64,000 bases of DNA from Clostridiales bacterium (GTDB taxonomy: Bacteria; Bacillota; Clostridia; Oscillospirales; Oscillospiraceae), in NCBI GenBank assembly GCA_022787565.1, contig JALFVN010000027.1:1-64000 (forward strand). The letters run 5' to 3'. Below, one piece after another: positions 7,919-16,128 of this stretch (the stretch's first letter is position 1; the number at the start of each line of letters is the position of its first letter). The translations under genes were made by a program, and so were the position numbers. The notes below the pieces were generated by a model. That model had not been told where the DNA came from. It saw nothing but the letters and a program-made list of their open reading frames with translations, and made no database searches.

Positions 7919-8695
7919 ATGCAGGCTAAAGTGGAGATTTGCGGCGTAAACACGGCACAGCTTCCTGTATTGAAGAGTTCGGAGACCCGTCTTCTGCTGG
8001 AAAAAGCCCACCGGGGTGACGAGGCCGCCAGAGAGCAGCTCATATCCGGCAACCTCCGGCTGGTGCTTTCCGTCGTTCAGAAATTTGCCAATCGGGGCGA
8101 ATGCATGGACGACCTTTTTCAGGTGGGCTGCATCGGCCTGATCAAGGCCATAGACTGCTTCGATCTGAGCCAAAACGTACAGTTTTCCACCTATGGCGTA
8201 CCCATGATCGCTGGAGAGCTTCGCCGCTTTCTGCGGGATCACAGCGCTATCCGTGTCTCCCGCTCCATGCGGGACACAGCTTATAAAGTTTTGCAGGTCA
8301 AGGAACGTCTCACCGCTGAGCAGGGTCGGGAACCGGAGCTGGAGGCCATCGCCAGAGCGCTGGATATCCCACGACAGGAGGTTGTCTTTGCTCTGGACGC
8401 CATTTGTGATCCGGTTTCCCTCTATGAGCCTGTTTTCAACGACGGGGGCGAGAGCTCCTGCGTCATGGATCAGATCGGCGACATGCGCAACACCGACGAG
8501 CACTGGCTGGAGCAGATCGCCCTGGAAGAGGCCATGCGCCGGCTCAGCTCCAGAGAAAAGCGGATCCTTGCCCTGCGTTTTTACGCTGGGAAGACTCAGG
8601 TGGAGGTAGCAAAAGAGGTAGGCATATCCCAGGCCCAGGTCTCCCGTCTGGAAAAAAACGCCATCAATCAGATCAAGAAAAATATTACGGCATAA
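7919..8695 (+). CDS. sigG: RNA polymerase sporulation-specific sigma factor SigG
   Basis: Late forespore sigma factor. It has 258 residues, the normal length, and closely follows the Bacillus protein: N-terminal KVEICGVNTAQLPVLKSSE, region 2 GNLRLVLSVVQKFANRGE..DDLFQVGCIGLIKAIDCFD, region 3 around IRVSRSMRDTAYK, a conserved VFALDAICDPVSLYEP stretch, and region 4 helix-turn-helix KTQVEVAKEVGISQAQVSRLEK. GGAG precedes the ATG. In many sporulators sigG follows spoIIGA-sigE; here it stands alone beside folT, so its expression must rely on its own promoter. It shows the organism carries core sporulation genes. Confidence 0.96.
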   Translation: MQAKVEICGVNTAQLPVLKSSETRLLLEKAHRGDEAAREQLISGNLRLVLSVVQKFANRGECMDDLFQVGCIGLIKAIDCFDLSQNVQFSTYGVPMIAGELRRFLRDHSAIRVSRSMRDTAYKVLQVKERLTAEQGREPELEAIARALDIPRQEVVFALDAICDPVSLYEPVFNDGGESSCVMDQIGDMRNTDEHWLEQIALEEAMRRLSSREKRILALRFYAGKTQVEVAKEVGISQAQVSRLEKNAINQIKKNITA

Positions 8696-8704
8696 GAACA
8701 CGCC

Positions 8705-8743
8705 ATGTCCGGGAGACCGCAGCCGCGGCCTCCCGGACATTAT
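8705..8743 (+). terminator. Stem-loop after sigG
   Basis: ATGTCCGGGAG pairs with CTCCCGGACAT (11 bp), followed by TATT only. Probably the sigG terminator, with a weak T tract. Confidence 0.6.
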
Positions 8744-8771
8744 TGACAAAAAGACAATTCTTTCCTATACT
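8743..8771 (+). promoter_or_regulatory. Promoter of the zinc-ribbon operon
   Basis: TTGACA (8743-8748), 17 bases, TATACT (8766-8771). Confidence 0.85.
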
Positions 8772-8833
8772 TTAAAACAGAAGTAGCTTTGGTCGAAGGA
8801 AGTGAACCTGTAGCAAGGAGAAAGGAGTATGGT

Positions 8834-9994
8834 ATGAAGCGATCGTTGATGGTATTTTTGATCCTATGCCTGGCTTTCAGCCTGCTTTCCCCAGCCGCAT
8901 TTGCCGCTGGGAGCAGCTATAAGCTGGATGAACTGGGGATGAGCATAGAGCTTCCCCAGGACTATATTGTGTTCACACGGGATATCAAAAGTAATGACCC
9001 AAATCTGAGCGCATACGGACTGACCAGAGATGAACTCTATTCCCTGATGGTTGACGGCTGCATCTACCTCAATGCATGGGACAAAGATTTGAATTACGAG
9101 ATTATTGTCACCATGACCGACAGCCCGGTTGAGGACTTTAACCTGTATAGCGACACTGCTCTGATGGACTTAGCTTCCTCAGCGGAGGATGAATATCGGA
9201 ACTACGGCATCACTTACATAAAGTCAGAACTCTATCAGCACAGTCAGGCTAAATTTATTAAGATATATATTTCTCAGCAGAGAAACGGAAGTACTGTTTA
9301 CGGCTTGGAATATTCCACTGTTTACAACAGCAAGGCCATTAATATTACGCTGCAGTCCTATTCCGGTAAAATCAATTCCAGCAAGGAGGCGATACTGAAG
9401 GAAATCGTGGATTCCGTCCGATTTGATACGGCCCCCAGTGCGGCCTCCCTGGAAAATAATAGTGTCGGGTCGGAAGGCGGCAATATTTTTTCGGCCCCTC
9501 TCAATGTCTTATTTATTGGCGCTATTTTTTCCCTGCCCATCATCATATATCGATATGCCGTGAAAAGGCGGCCGGTTGAGAGGAAGAAAGCCTGGATCGT
9601 TTCGCTTTTGTATAGCATTGTCTCCGCTCTGGCTGTGCTTGCGATCCTTGCTTTTCAGCGCGGATGGCTCCTTGCGGCATTTCTTTTGCTGTGGAGCTGT
9701 GCCAATTACCGCATATTGACCGGCAAGAGGAAAAAGGACGTCCCAGTGGATGGAACTCCGGCTGAATCCGCCGTTGAGGGGCAGAAGAACGCCATACCAT
9801 ATCCCCATATGGTTTCTGAGGGAAGGCCGCCAGAGGAAGATCCTGCGTGCGAAGAAGCTGATTCTATCCGCTTTTGCCATCAATGCGGCAGCGAGCTGGT
9901 AAGCGGCAGCATGTTTTGCAGTAAATGCGGGGCAGAGATACCCGTACTGGAAAAGAAAAATCAACAAGAGAGGAGCAGAAATCATGAGTTATGA
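8834..9994 (+). CDS. Secreted/membrane protein with C-terminal zinc ribbon
   Basis: No specific family recognised. The 386 residues run in order: a signal peptide (1-26, SLLSPAAFAAG cleavage region), an outside domain of about 180 residues that begins with a LDELGMSIELPQDYIVF strand pattern, a hydrophobic segment near 215-235 followed by a basic stop, two more hydrophobic segments (~245-285), a charged linker, and a zinc ribbon CHQCG...CSKCG at ~355-375. AGGAG lies 6 bases before the ATG at 8834. It overlaps the next gene by 11 bases, and both neighbours also carry zinc ribbons, so the three probably act together at the membrane. Function unknown. Confidence 0.8.
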   Translation: MKRSLMVFLILCLAFSLLSPAAFAAGSSYKLDELGMSIELPQDYIVFTRDIKSNDPNLSAYGLTRDELYSLMVDGCIYLNAWDKDLNYEIIVTMTDSPVEDFNLYSDTALMDLASSAEDEYRNYGITYIKSELYQHSQAKFIKIYISQQRNGSTVYGLEYSTVYNSKAINITLQSYSGKINSSKEAILKEIVDSVRFDTAPSAASLENNSVGSEGGNIFSAPLNVLFIGAIFSLPIIIYRYAVKRRPVERKKAWIVSLLYSIVSALAVLAILAFQRGWLLAAFLLLWSCANYRILTGKRKKDVPVDGTPAESAVEGQKNAIPYPHMVSEGRPPEEDPACEEADSIRFCHQCGSELVSGSMFCSKCGAEIPVLEKKNQQERSRNHEL

Positions 9995-10496
9995 AACATT
10001 CCAGCAAGGCCCGGCCGTGTACATCCCTCTTCTTCTTATCTCCCTTTTGGTCACCTTAGTGGCATATGGCGCATTTCCACTGATCTTTGCGCGGGTGCGT
10101 AAGACCAGCATCACAAAGAAAAAGTACAATCTCATTTGTTTTGGCGTCAATCTCCTGATTATGATCCTATTTATCGCCCTGAACGGCAGTTCCTCCGGCG
10201 CACCTTATGTTCTGTGGACCTGGGTGTTTTCCGCCGCCGGGCTGAAGACCCTAGAGAGTAGAGGTGTGCTGGAGAGTCCCCAGCCCAAAAGCGGCCAGAA
10301 GTCCTGCCCGGACCAGACCGTCCAGATCATTGAAACTCCTGGTCACACTGAAGCCACAGAGACCGTTGAAGTGCCGGAAGCTCCCTTGCTCTCCGAAAAA
10401 AAGATACAAATCAGGTTCTGCCGCAAATGCGGATTTGAATTGATCGAGGGCAGTAAATTCTGCAGCAAATGCGGTACCCAAATTACAGAGGAGTAA
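9984..10496 (+). CDS. Small membrane protein with C-terminal zinc ribbon
   Basis: 170 residues. Two or three hydrophobic segments (residues ~10-35, ~50-65, ~70-85) are followed by a polar linker and a C-terminal zinc ribbon, FCRKCGFELIEGSKFCSKCG, much like that of the preceding protein. AGGAG lies about 10 bases before the ATG, inside the previous gene, indicating coupled translation. Its stop overlaps the ATG of the next frame. It is the second gene of the three-gene zinc-ribbon operon. No function can be assigned. Confidence 0.78.
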   Translation: MSYETFQQGPAVYIPLLLISLLVTLVAYGAFPLIFARVRKTSITKKKYNLICFGVNLLIMILFIALNGSSSGAPYVLWTWVFSAAGLKTLESRGVLESPQPKSGQKSCPDQTVQIIETPGHTEATETVEVPEAPLLSEKKIQIRFCRKCGFELIEGSKFCSKCGTQITEE

Positions 10497-10501
10497 TGAA
10501 T

Positions 10502-11422
10502 ATGAAATGTTCCAAGTGCGGCAATCTTCTCCCGGAAGATAGTGAATTTTGCCAGTATTGTGGTGCAAAACTTGATTCTTCAGCGTCTGATGACGTATCC
10601 TTTACGGTTTCTTCACGCAATGAAGCTTCTTTTGTCCTCGAAGCTAAGTCCGACTTTACACCAGGCCATGTTCTCAATGAACAGCAGCAAACAGAGCCGG
10701 AAACAAGTCCCCCTGCTGATTGCCACAGCACAGAAACTCCTGTTGCAGTTCCTGTTGCTGTTTCACCGCAAGAGTCTGAATTAAACAATAAAAAACAGCG
10801 GCGTTGCAAAAAATGCGGAGCAGCAATTGATCCGATAACAAAGAAGTGTTCCAGCTGTGGAAACAAATATTTCCGCGCTAAAACAGCGGTACCTCTTATC
10901 CTATCCACAGTATTGCTCCTTTTCTCTGTTGGATTGAATATCGTGCAATATGTTCAGAGTAGAGGAACTATCAAAACCTTAACCGCAAGTATATCGTCTC
11001 TGAATACGGAAATTGATACCCTTAAGGAAAAAAATTCTTCGCTAAGCACCACAGTTGATGCTCAGAAAAAGCAAATTGCCTCATTTAGCCTGAAAGCTGA
11101 TTATTTTGATAAAATTTGCAAAGAACTTGACACGGGATGCCTCGGATACGCTTCAAAGAACTTCAACGCCAGTGAAAGCATAATCGCAGTAAGTAAGTAT
11201 CAGACAAATCGAAAATTTACACTTACTGCATATTGGAACAGCGGTGGCACAGTTTATGTTGACTATTCCGGCAATTCGGCATACGTTTCTTTCGATAACG
11301 ACACTTGGTATCCTTCAACAACGCTGACTGTTTGCCCGCGTTCTGCGGGTATCACGGTAGTCACTTTCAGCAACAGTGTTGATTCAACAACATTTAAGGT
11401 TCTGATCATCGTTACAGATTGA
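10502..11422 (+). CDS. Double zinc-ribbon, coiled-coil membrane protein
   Basis: 306 residues. An N-terminal zinc ribbon (CSKCG...CQYCG, residues 3-20) and a Ser/Glu/Pro-rich linker lead to a second ribbon (CKKCG...CSSCG, ~103-120). Then come one transmembrane helix (~128-148), a coiled coil (~152-192, heptads in ISSLNTEIDTLKEKNSSL) and a C-terminal beta-rich domain of about 95 residues, presumably outside the cell. GAGGAG at 10488-10493 is 8 bases from the ATG at 10502 and only 2 from the ATG at 10496, so 10502 is preferred. Codon use is AT-richer than the two genes before it. Third gene of the operon, ending at a terminator. Confidence 0.78.
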   Translation: MKCSKCGNLLPEDSEFCQYCGAKLDSSASDDVSFTVSSRNEASFVLEAKSDFTPGHVLNEQQQTEPETSPPADCHSTETPVAVPVAVSPQESELNNKKQRRCKKCGAAIDPITKKCSSCGNKYFRAKTAVPLILSTVLLLFSVGLNIVQYVQSRGTIKTLTASISSLNTEIDTLKEKNSSLSTTVDAQKKQIASFSLKADYFDKICKELDTGCLGYASKNFNASESIIAVSKYQTNRKFTLTAYWNSGGTVYVDYSGNSAYVSFDNDTWYPSTTLTVCPRSAGITVVTFSNSVDSTTFKVLIIVTD

Positions 11423-11485
11423 AGAAGCCTGTACATACACACATTCATAGGATATGCTTTTCCTGCTTTTTATACCGTTACTTAG

Positions 11486-11521
11486 GGGCAATGTCATTTT
11501 CGGCATTGCCCTTTGTTGTTT
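11486..11521 (+). terminator. Terminator of the zinc-ribbon operon
   Basis: GGGCAATG pairs with CATTGCCC, followed by TTTGTTGTTTT. Confidence 0.8.
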
Positions 11522-11559
11522 TAGATGAAATTCTGCTCCGCTGATCGTTCCGACAAAGT

Positions 11560-11594
11560 AAAAGGGTATGTGCCATTTTCTGACACATACCCTT
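11560..11594 (-). terminator. Terminator of the TRAP operon
   Basis: Minus strand AAGGGTATGTG pairs with CACATACCCTT (11 bp), followed by TTAC. It lies just after the permease stop. Confidence 0.75.
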
Positions 11595-11620
11595 ATTGTC
11601 AACAATATTTTCTTCTTTTA

Positions 11621-13600
11621 TCAGGCTGTCGCCGGAGTCCTTTTGGCGGTAAAATACTGCCAGAGCACCGCGGCAAGCAGGATGCACATGCCCACAAGGT
11701 CTGTGATCACCGTGGGGTCCATCATCAAAAGTCCGCCAACGCAGAGCATGATGCGGATGAGCCAGTTCTGCTTTTTGAACAGGAAGCCGTTCATCGCCGC
11801 CGCTACGCCGAAGATGCCCACAATTGAGGTAATAACGATGGTGACAACCTCGACGGCCGTTGATTCAAGAAACAGCATGGCCGGGTTCATGCAGAAGATA
11901 TAGGGCACTACAAAGGCGCCGATGGCCAGCTTTGTGGCGTTCACGCCGGTCTTCATGGGGTTGGACTTGGCAATGGCAGAGCCGGCATAGGCAGCCAGAG
12001 CAACGGGCGGGGTAATATCGGCCACAATGCCGAAGTAGAACACAAAGAAGTGCGCCGCGATCTTGGGCACGCCGATGGTGATCAGGATGGGCGCGCAGGT
12101 AGAGGCCATGATGCAGTAGTTTGCGGTGGTGGGAACGCCCATACCCAGAATGATGCAGCAGATCATGGTCAGGAACAGGGCAACCAGCTTGGGGCTGACG
12201 AAGGGAACAGAATTGCTCAGGGAGATGACCATGCCGATCAGCTTGGAGGCCAGGCCGGTAGCGACGATGCAGCCGGTAATGACGCCGGCCATGGCGCAGG
12301 CCACGGCCACGGTGATGGTGCTCTTGCCGCCGGCTTCCAGCGCCTCCAGGATCTTATTCAGGGTGATGCGGTTGTCCTTGTCGAACAGGCTCACCACAAC
12401 GGTCACCAGAATGGCAATGCTGGCAGAAAACTGCATAGTGCGGGTGTTGGTGGTAACCAGAGCCACCAGCACGATCAGCGGCAGAAGAAGATAGATCTTC
12501 TTAATCAGCTGGCCAAAAACAGGCAGCTGGTCCTTGCTGACGCCTTTCAGTCCCAGTTTCTTGGCCTCCAGATGGACGGCAATGAAAATTCCGGCAAAGT
12601 ACAGCACAGCGGGCAGAATAGCACGAAATGCCACTTCCGCGTAGGTGATGTTCATATATTCCGCCATCAGGAAGGCCGCCGCGCCCATGATGGGGGGCAT
12701 GATCTGGCCGCCGGTGGAGGCTGCCGCTTCCACCGCGCCTGCAAATTCGCCTTTATAGCCGGTCTTTTTCATCATGGGGATGGTAACAGAGCCGGTGGTG
12801 ACGGTGTTGCCCACAGAGGAGCCGGACACCATGCCGCACAGGGCGGAGGAGATGACCGCCACCTTGGCCGGGCCGCCGGAGAAGCGTCCCACCAGAGAGT
12901 TGGCCAGGTTAATAAAAAAGGCGGCGATGCCTGTCCGTTCCAGAAAGGCACCGAAAATGATAAACACCACAATGTACTTGGCGCAGACCTGAACCGGTTT
13001 TCCCATGATGCCGCTGGTGGTGTAGAACAGCTTGTACATGATGCCTTTCACGCCGATTTTCAAACCTTCCTCAGAGAAGAAGGTATAGAGCAGTAGCGCG
13101 CCGGCGACGAACAGTATGGGAAGTCCAACGCAGCGCCGACACAGCTCCATCAGCGTCAGCAGCCCAACTATCGCGATGACCACCTGCAGCGTGTTCATCC
13201 GGGAAAAACTGGTCAGCACCATGACCAGAGAGTCATAGCTGAAGAAGTAATACAGGAAGCAGGAGGCGCCCACCACCATGATGACAAAATCATACCAGGG
13301 GATATAGTTGTGGCGCACATGGTGCTTACTGGCAGGATAGATCAGATAACCCATAATGACCATCAGCGCCAGGAAGGCGGTCAGCCGCTTTTCCAGAGCG
13401 GCCACGCTGAACAGGGTAGACCAGATGCAGTACAGGGAGAAGAAAACCATGACCATGCGCACAACAACGGCCGGAGTGCCTTCCCAGATGCGGGTGTTGG
13501 ACTCTTTATCGTATTTGCGCATCAGGTCCTCTACGTCTTTGGCGGAACCAACTGCTGCAGAGTTCTCCGGCAGTGTGTCTTGCTTAAGCTCAGGGGACAT
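11621..13600 (-). CDS. TRAP transporter fused permease (DctQM type)
   Basis: Membrane part of a tripartite ATP-independent periplasmic-type transporter, driven by an ion gradient. With 659 residues it is a fusion of the small (about 4 helices) and large (about 12 helices) subunits, the form that pairs with TAXI-type binding proteins. Family segments include GAFLERTGIAAFFINLA, a glycine/serine-rich GGPAKVAVISSALCGMVSGSSVGNT reentrant region, and GMGVPTTANYC. AAAGGAG lies before the ATG at 13600. The solute-binding gene is directly upstream, separated by a hairpin. The substrate is unknown. Confidence 0.92.
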   Translation of the reverse strand: MSPELKQDTLPENSAAVGSAKDVEDLMRKYDKESNTRIWEGTPAVVVRMVMVFFSLYCIWSTLFSVAALEKRLTAFLALMVIMGYLIYPASKHHVRHNYIPWYDFVIMVVGASCFLYYFFSYDSLVMVLTSFSRMNTLQVVIAIVGLLTLMELCRRCVGLPILFVAGALLLYTFFSEEGLKIGVKGIMYKLFYTTSGIMGKPVQVCAKYIVVFIIFGAFLERTGIAAFFINLANSLVGRFSGGPAKVAVISSALCGMVSGSSVGNTVTTGSVTIPMMKKTGYKGEFAGAVEAAASTGGQIMPPIMGAAAFLMAEYMNITYAEVAFRAILPAVLYFAGIFIAVHLEAKKLGLKGVSKDQLPVFGQLIKKIYLLLPLIVLVALVTTNTRTMQFSASIAILVTVVVSLFDKDNRITLNKILEALEAGGKSTITVAVACAMAGVITGCIVATGLASKLIGMVISLSNSVPFVSPKLVALFLTMICCIILGMGVPTTANYCIMASTCAPILITIGVPKIAAHFFVFYFGIVADITPPVALAAYAGSAIAKSNPMKTGVNATKLAIGAFVVPYIFCMNPAMLFLESTAVEVVTIVITSIVGIFGVAAAMNGFLFKKQNWLIRIMLCVGGLLMMDPTVITDLVGMCILLAAVLWQYFTAKRTPATA

Positions 13601-13723
13601 TAAGGATGCTCCTTTCGTTAGAATGATCATTAAAACATTGTATCAGAGATTGGAAAAACCGACAAGTTCCTGCAGGGAATTCCCCTGTTAAGATGTGGTA
13701 AAGAAAACTCTTGAAAATGACTG

Positions 13724-13758
13724 AAAAACTACGGCGCGAATAATGCGCCGTAGTTTTT
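13724..13758 (-). terminator. Intercistronic hairpin between TRAP binding protein and permease
   Basis: AAAAACTACGGCGC-GAATAAT-GCGCCGTAGTTTTT, a perfect 14-bp stem with a T run. As an attenuator it would make binding protein mRNA exceed permease mRNA. Confidence 0.7.
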
Positions 13759-13809
13759 CGTCAGTCCTGGACGAATATTTCGCTCGGCAAGCTGTGCTTA
13801 TCCGAAAAT

Positions 13810-14823
13810 TCAGCCCACGTTAATCCCCTTCTCCGCGAAATAACGGACAGCGCCGGGGTGATAGGGAACACTGGAAATGCTGGACGCAAACTCCAGATTC
13901 AGTTCAGCGGCCTTGCCGTGCTGGAGCTGATCGGCATTTTCAAATACCGTGGAGACGAAGGTGTAGATGGCGTCCTCGGAGACATCGTTGCGGGCGATGA
14001 CCATTGCGGCCACGGCGACGGTCTGGGCGTCCTCGGGCATACCGTAGGTATCAGCGGAGACGGTGTACTTGCTGTAGTAGGGAGATGCAGCCAGCAGCTT
14101 GTCGATGTGCTCGTCGTCAATGCTGACCAGGTAGACCTGGCTGCCGGTGCTCAGGTCGGTGATAGCGGTGGTGGGTGCGCCGGCTACGATGAAGGCTGCG
14201 TCGATCTTACCGTCCTTCAGGCTGTCAGCGCTGTCGCCAAAGCTCTGGTAAACGGGGCTGATGTCCTCGATGGTCATGTCGTAGCAGCCCAGAACGTCAA
14301 CGGCGTTGAAGTACACGCCGGAGCCCTGTGCGCCGATGGAAACGCTCTTGCCGCGCAGGTCTTCCACGGTCTTGATGTCAGGATTCATGGTGACGATCTG
14401 CACCTGCTCCATGTACAGAGCGGCAACAGCAGAGAAGCTGTCAACAGCGCCGGTCTCGGCAAAAATGTTGGTGCCGTCGTGAGCATAGCTCATAACGTCA
14501 GACTGGCAGAAGCCCAGCTCATAGGCGCCGGCGTCCATATCTTCCACATTGGCCTTGGAGCCGTTGCCGGAGACTGCGGTAATGGACAGGTTGGTGTTGG
14601 CGGAGACATACTGGGCGATAACGCTGCCGAAGGCATAGTAGGTGCCGGTCTCGCCGCCGGTGACAAAGGTCAGACTCTCGCTGGGGCCGCCGGCCACGGG
14701 TGCTTCAGAAGCAGTCTCTTCTGCGGGAGCCGCAGATTCAGCAGGTGCGGAAGTCTCACCGCAGGCGCAAAGCGCCAGAACCATGCACAGCGCCAGAAGT
14801 ACTGCAACAAATTTTTTCTTCAT
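13810..14823 (-). CDS. TAXI family TRAP transporter solute-binding lipoprotein
   Basis: Extracytoplasmic substrate-binding protein of the TRAP system. It has 337 residues with a lipoprotein signal: basic start MKKK, hydrophobic core, and lipobox LCACG with the modified cysteine near residue 21. An acidic Ala/Glu/Pro linker follows, then a TAXI fold with FVTGGETGTYYAFGSVIAQYV and DLRGKSVSIGAQGSG. TGGAGGT is 8 bases from the ATG at 14823. It precedes the fused permease in one operon. A possible operator (ACCAAT, 12 bases, ATTGGT at 14884-14907) lies upstream. Ligands of the family are usually organic acids or glutamate-like compounds; not resolved here. Confidence 0.9.
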   Translation of the reverse strand: MKKKFVAVLLALCMVLALCACGETSAPAESAAPAEETASEAPVAGGPSESLTFVTGGETGTYYAFGSVIAQYVSANTNLSITAVSGNGSKANVEDMDAGAYELGFCQSDVMSYAHDGTNIFAETGAVDSFSAVAALYMEQVQIVTMNPDIKTVEDLRGKSVSIGAQGSGVYFNAVDVLGCYDMTIEDISPVYQSFGDSADSLKDGKIDAAFIVAGAPTTAITDLSTGSQVYLVSIDDEHIDKLLAASPYYSKYTVSADTYGMPEDAQTVAVAAMVIARNDVSEDAIYTFVSTVFENADQLQHGKAAELNLEFASSISSVPYHPGAVRYFAEKGINVG

Positions 14824-15024
14824 ACATTTTACCTCCAGTAAATATTTTTTACATAACAAAGAATAAATGAATCTTTTCTGTTAACCAATTACTCCAGTGT
14901 TATTGGTAGAATTATTTTACCTGAAAACACAGCGCTTTGCAATAGTAAATTGTCAAATCGTTAAAATGCTGTGTTTTCCCGCCCCTGCTTACAGGAGATT
15001 CTGCGAAAAAGTGAAACACAAATG

Positions 15025-15082
15025 AAAAAGGCCGGAACATGCAAAGAGAATCGGGAGAATCTGCGTCTTTGCATGATCCGGC
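15025..15082 (-). terminator. Terminator after the SorC-like gene
   Basis: Minus strand: a 17-base stem, GCCGGATCATGCAAAGA with TCTTTGCATGTTCCGGC (one mismatch zone), followed by CTTTTTC. Confidence 0.75.
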
Positions 15083-15092
15083 TGGCTTTATT

Positions 15093-15323
15093 CTATTTTT
15101 TCCCTTTCCTGCAGAAACCGTCTGCGGCAAGCACGCAGAGGCCTTCAGCCTGATTGATGGTGATGGTCACAACACCGCAGGCCCTTGCTTCCGTGAGCAA
15201 AATGCTTACCAGGGGGCGGGAGATACCCAGTTTTTTTGCGATCTCGTTCTGGGTCATATTTTCCTCGTAATACAAACGGGCAACATTCACCATTCTCTCA
15301 ATCTTTTTTTCCGGGGGTATCAT
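15093..15323 (-). CDS. HTH-only SorC/DeoR-like regulator, truncated
   Basis: The 76 residues match only the N-terminal DNA-binding part of SorC-type sugar-responsive regulators: MVNVARLYYEENMTQNEIAKKLGISRPLVSILLTEARACGVVTI. Full-length members have about 310-330 residues with a C-terminal effector domain; here it stops about 25 residues after the HTH and is closed by a strong terminator. It has its own promoter and a GGAGG site 7 bases from the ATG, so it is probably expressed. It may be a remnant, or a real one-domain repressor for the TRAP genes or the liv operon on either side (inference). Confidence 0.7.
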   Translation of the reverse strand: MIPPEKKIERMVNVARLYYEENMTQNEIAKKLGISRPLVSILLTEARACGVVTITINQAEGLCVLAADGFCRKGKK

Positions 15324-15348
15324 ATTCGGGCCTCCACTTTTTTAGAGA

Positions 15349-15377
15349 AAGATAACATTGATCTTAACATCTGTCAA
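15349..15377 (-). promoter_or_regulatory. Promoter of the SorC-like gene
   Basis: Minus strand TTGACA (15372-15377), 17 bases, TATCTT (15349-15354). Confidence 0.75.
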
Positions 15378-15423
15378 GCGTGAAAACATACTATTATAAT
15401 ATGAAAATCATATTATCTCCGTA

Positions 15424-16128
15424 TTATCCGCCCAGGTAGGCTTTCCGGACGCTCTCGCTCTCCGCCAGCTCCCTGCCGGTACCGGAGAGGCTGATCTTGC
15501 CCGTCTCCAGCACATAGGCCCGGTCAGCGATGGACAGGGCCATCTGGGCGTTCTGCTCCACCAGCAGGATGGTGGTACCGGCCTCGTGCAGCTCCCGGAT
15601 GATATCAAACACCTGCTCCACCAGAATCGGCGCAAGCCCCATGGAGGGCTCGTCCAGCATCATCAGGCTGGGCTTGGACATCAGCGCCCGGCCCATGGCC
15701 AGCATCTGCTGCTCGCCGCCGGAGAGGGTCCCCGCCGTCTGCTTCCGCCGCTCCTTCAGGCGGGGGAAGCGCTGGAAGACCTGCTCCTTGCCCTCCTCAA
15801 TGGAAGAGCTGGGGGCGGTGAAGGCGCCCATCTCCAGGTTTTCCTCCACGGTCATTCTGGTGAAAATACGCCGCCCTTCAGGGACGTGGGCAATACCCAG
15901 TTCCACGATTTTGTGAGGCGCCGTGCCGCTGATTTTCTTCCCCATAAAGTCCACCTCGCCGCTTTTGGGCTTGAGAAGGCCGGAGACGGTTTTCAGGATG
16001 GTGGATTTCCCGGCGCCGTTTGCCCCGATCAGGGTGACGATCTCGCCCTGGTCTACCGCAAAGCTCACGCCCTTTACCGCGTGAATAGGGCCGTAATATA
16101 CATTCAGGTCTTTTACGCTGAGCATCAT
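15424..16128 (-). CDS. livF: Branched-chain amino acid ABC transporter ATP-binding protein LivF
   Basis: Second ATPase of the Leu/Ile/Val uptake ABC transporter, 234 residues. Walker A GANGAGKST is near 35, the signature LSGGEQQMLAMGRAL near 133, Walker B LMMLDEPSMGLAP near 153, and the H-loop lies after it. The short LivF form lacks the C-terminal extension of LivG. Its ATG overlaps the livG stop by 4 bases (ATGA). It is the last gene of livK-H-M-G-F; no clear hairpin follows before the SorC-like promoter region. Confidence 0.94.
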   Translation of the reverse strand: MMLSVKDLNVYYGPIHAVKGVSFAVDQGEIVTLIGANGAGKSTILKTVSGLLKPKSGEVDFMGKKISGTAPHKIVELGIAHVPEGRRIFTRMTVEENLEMGAFTAPSSSIEEGKEQVFQRFPRLKERRKQTAGTLSGGEQQMLAMGRALMSKPSLMMLDEPSMGLAPILVEQVFDIIRELHEAGTTILLVEQNAQMALSIADRAYVLETGKISLSGTGRELAESESVRKAYLGG

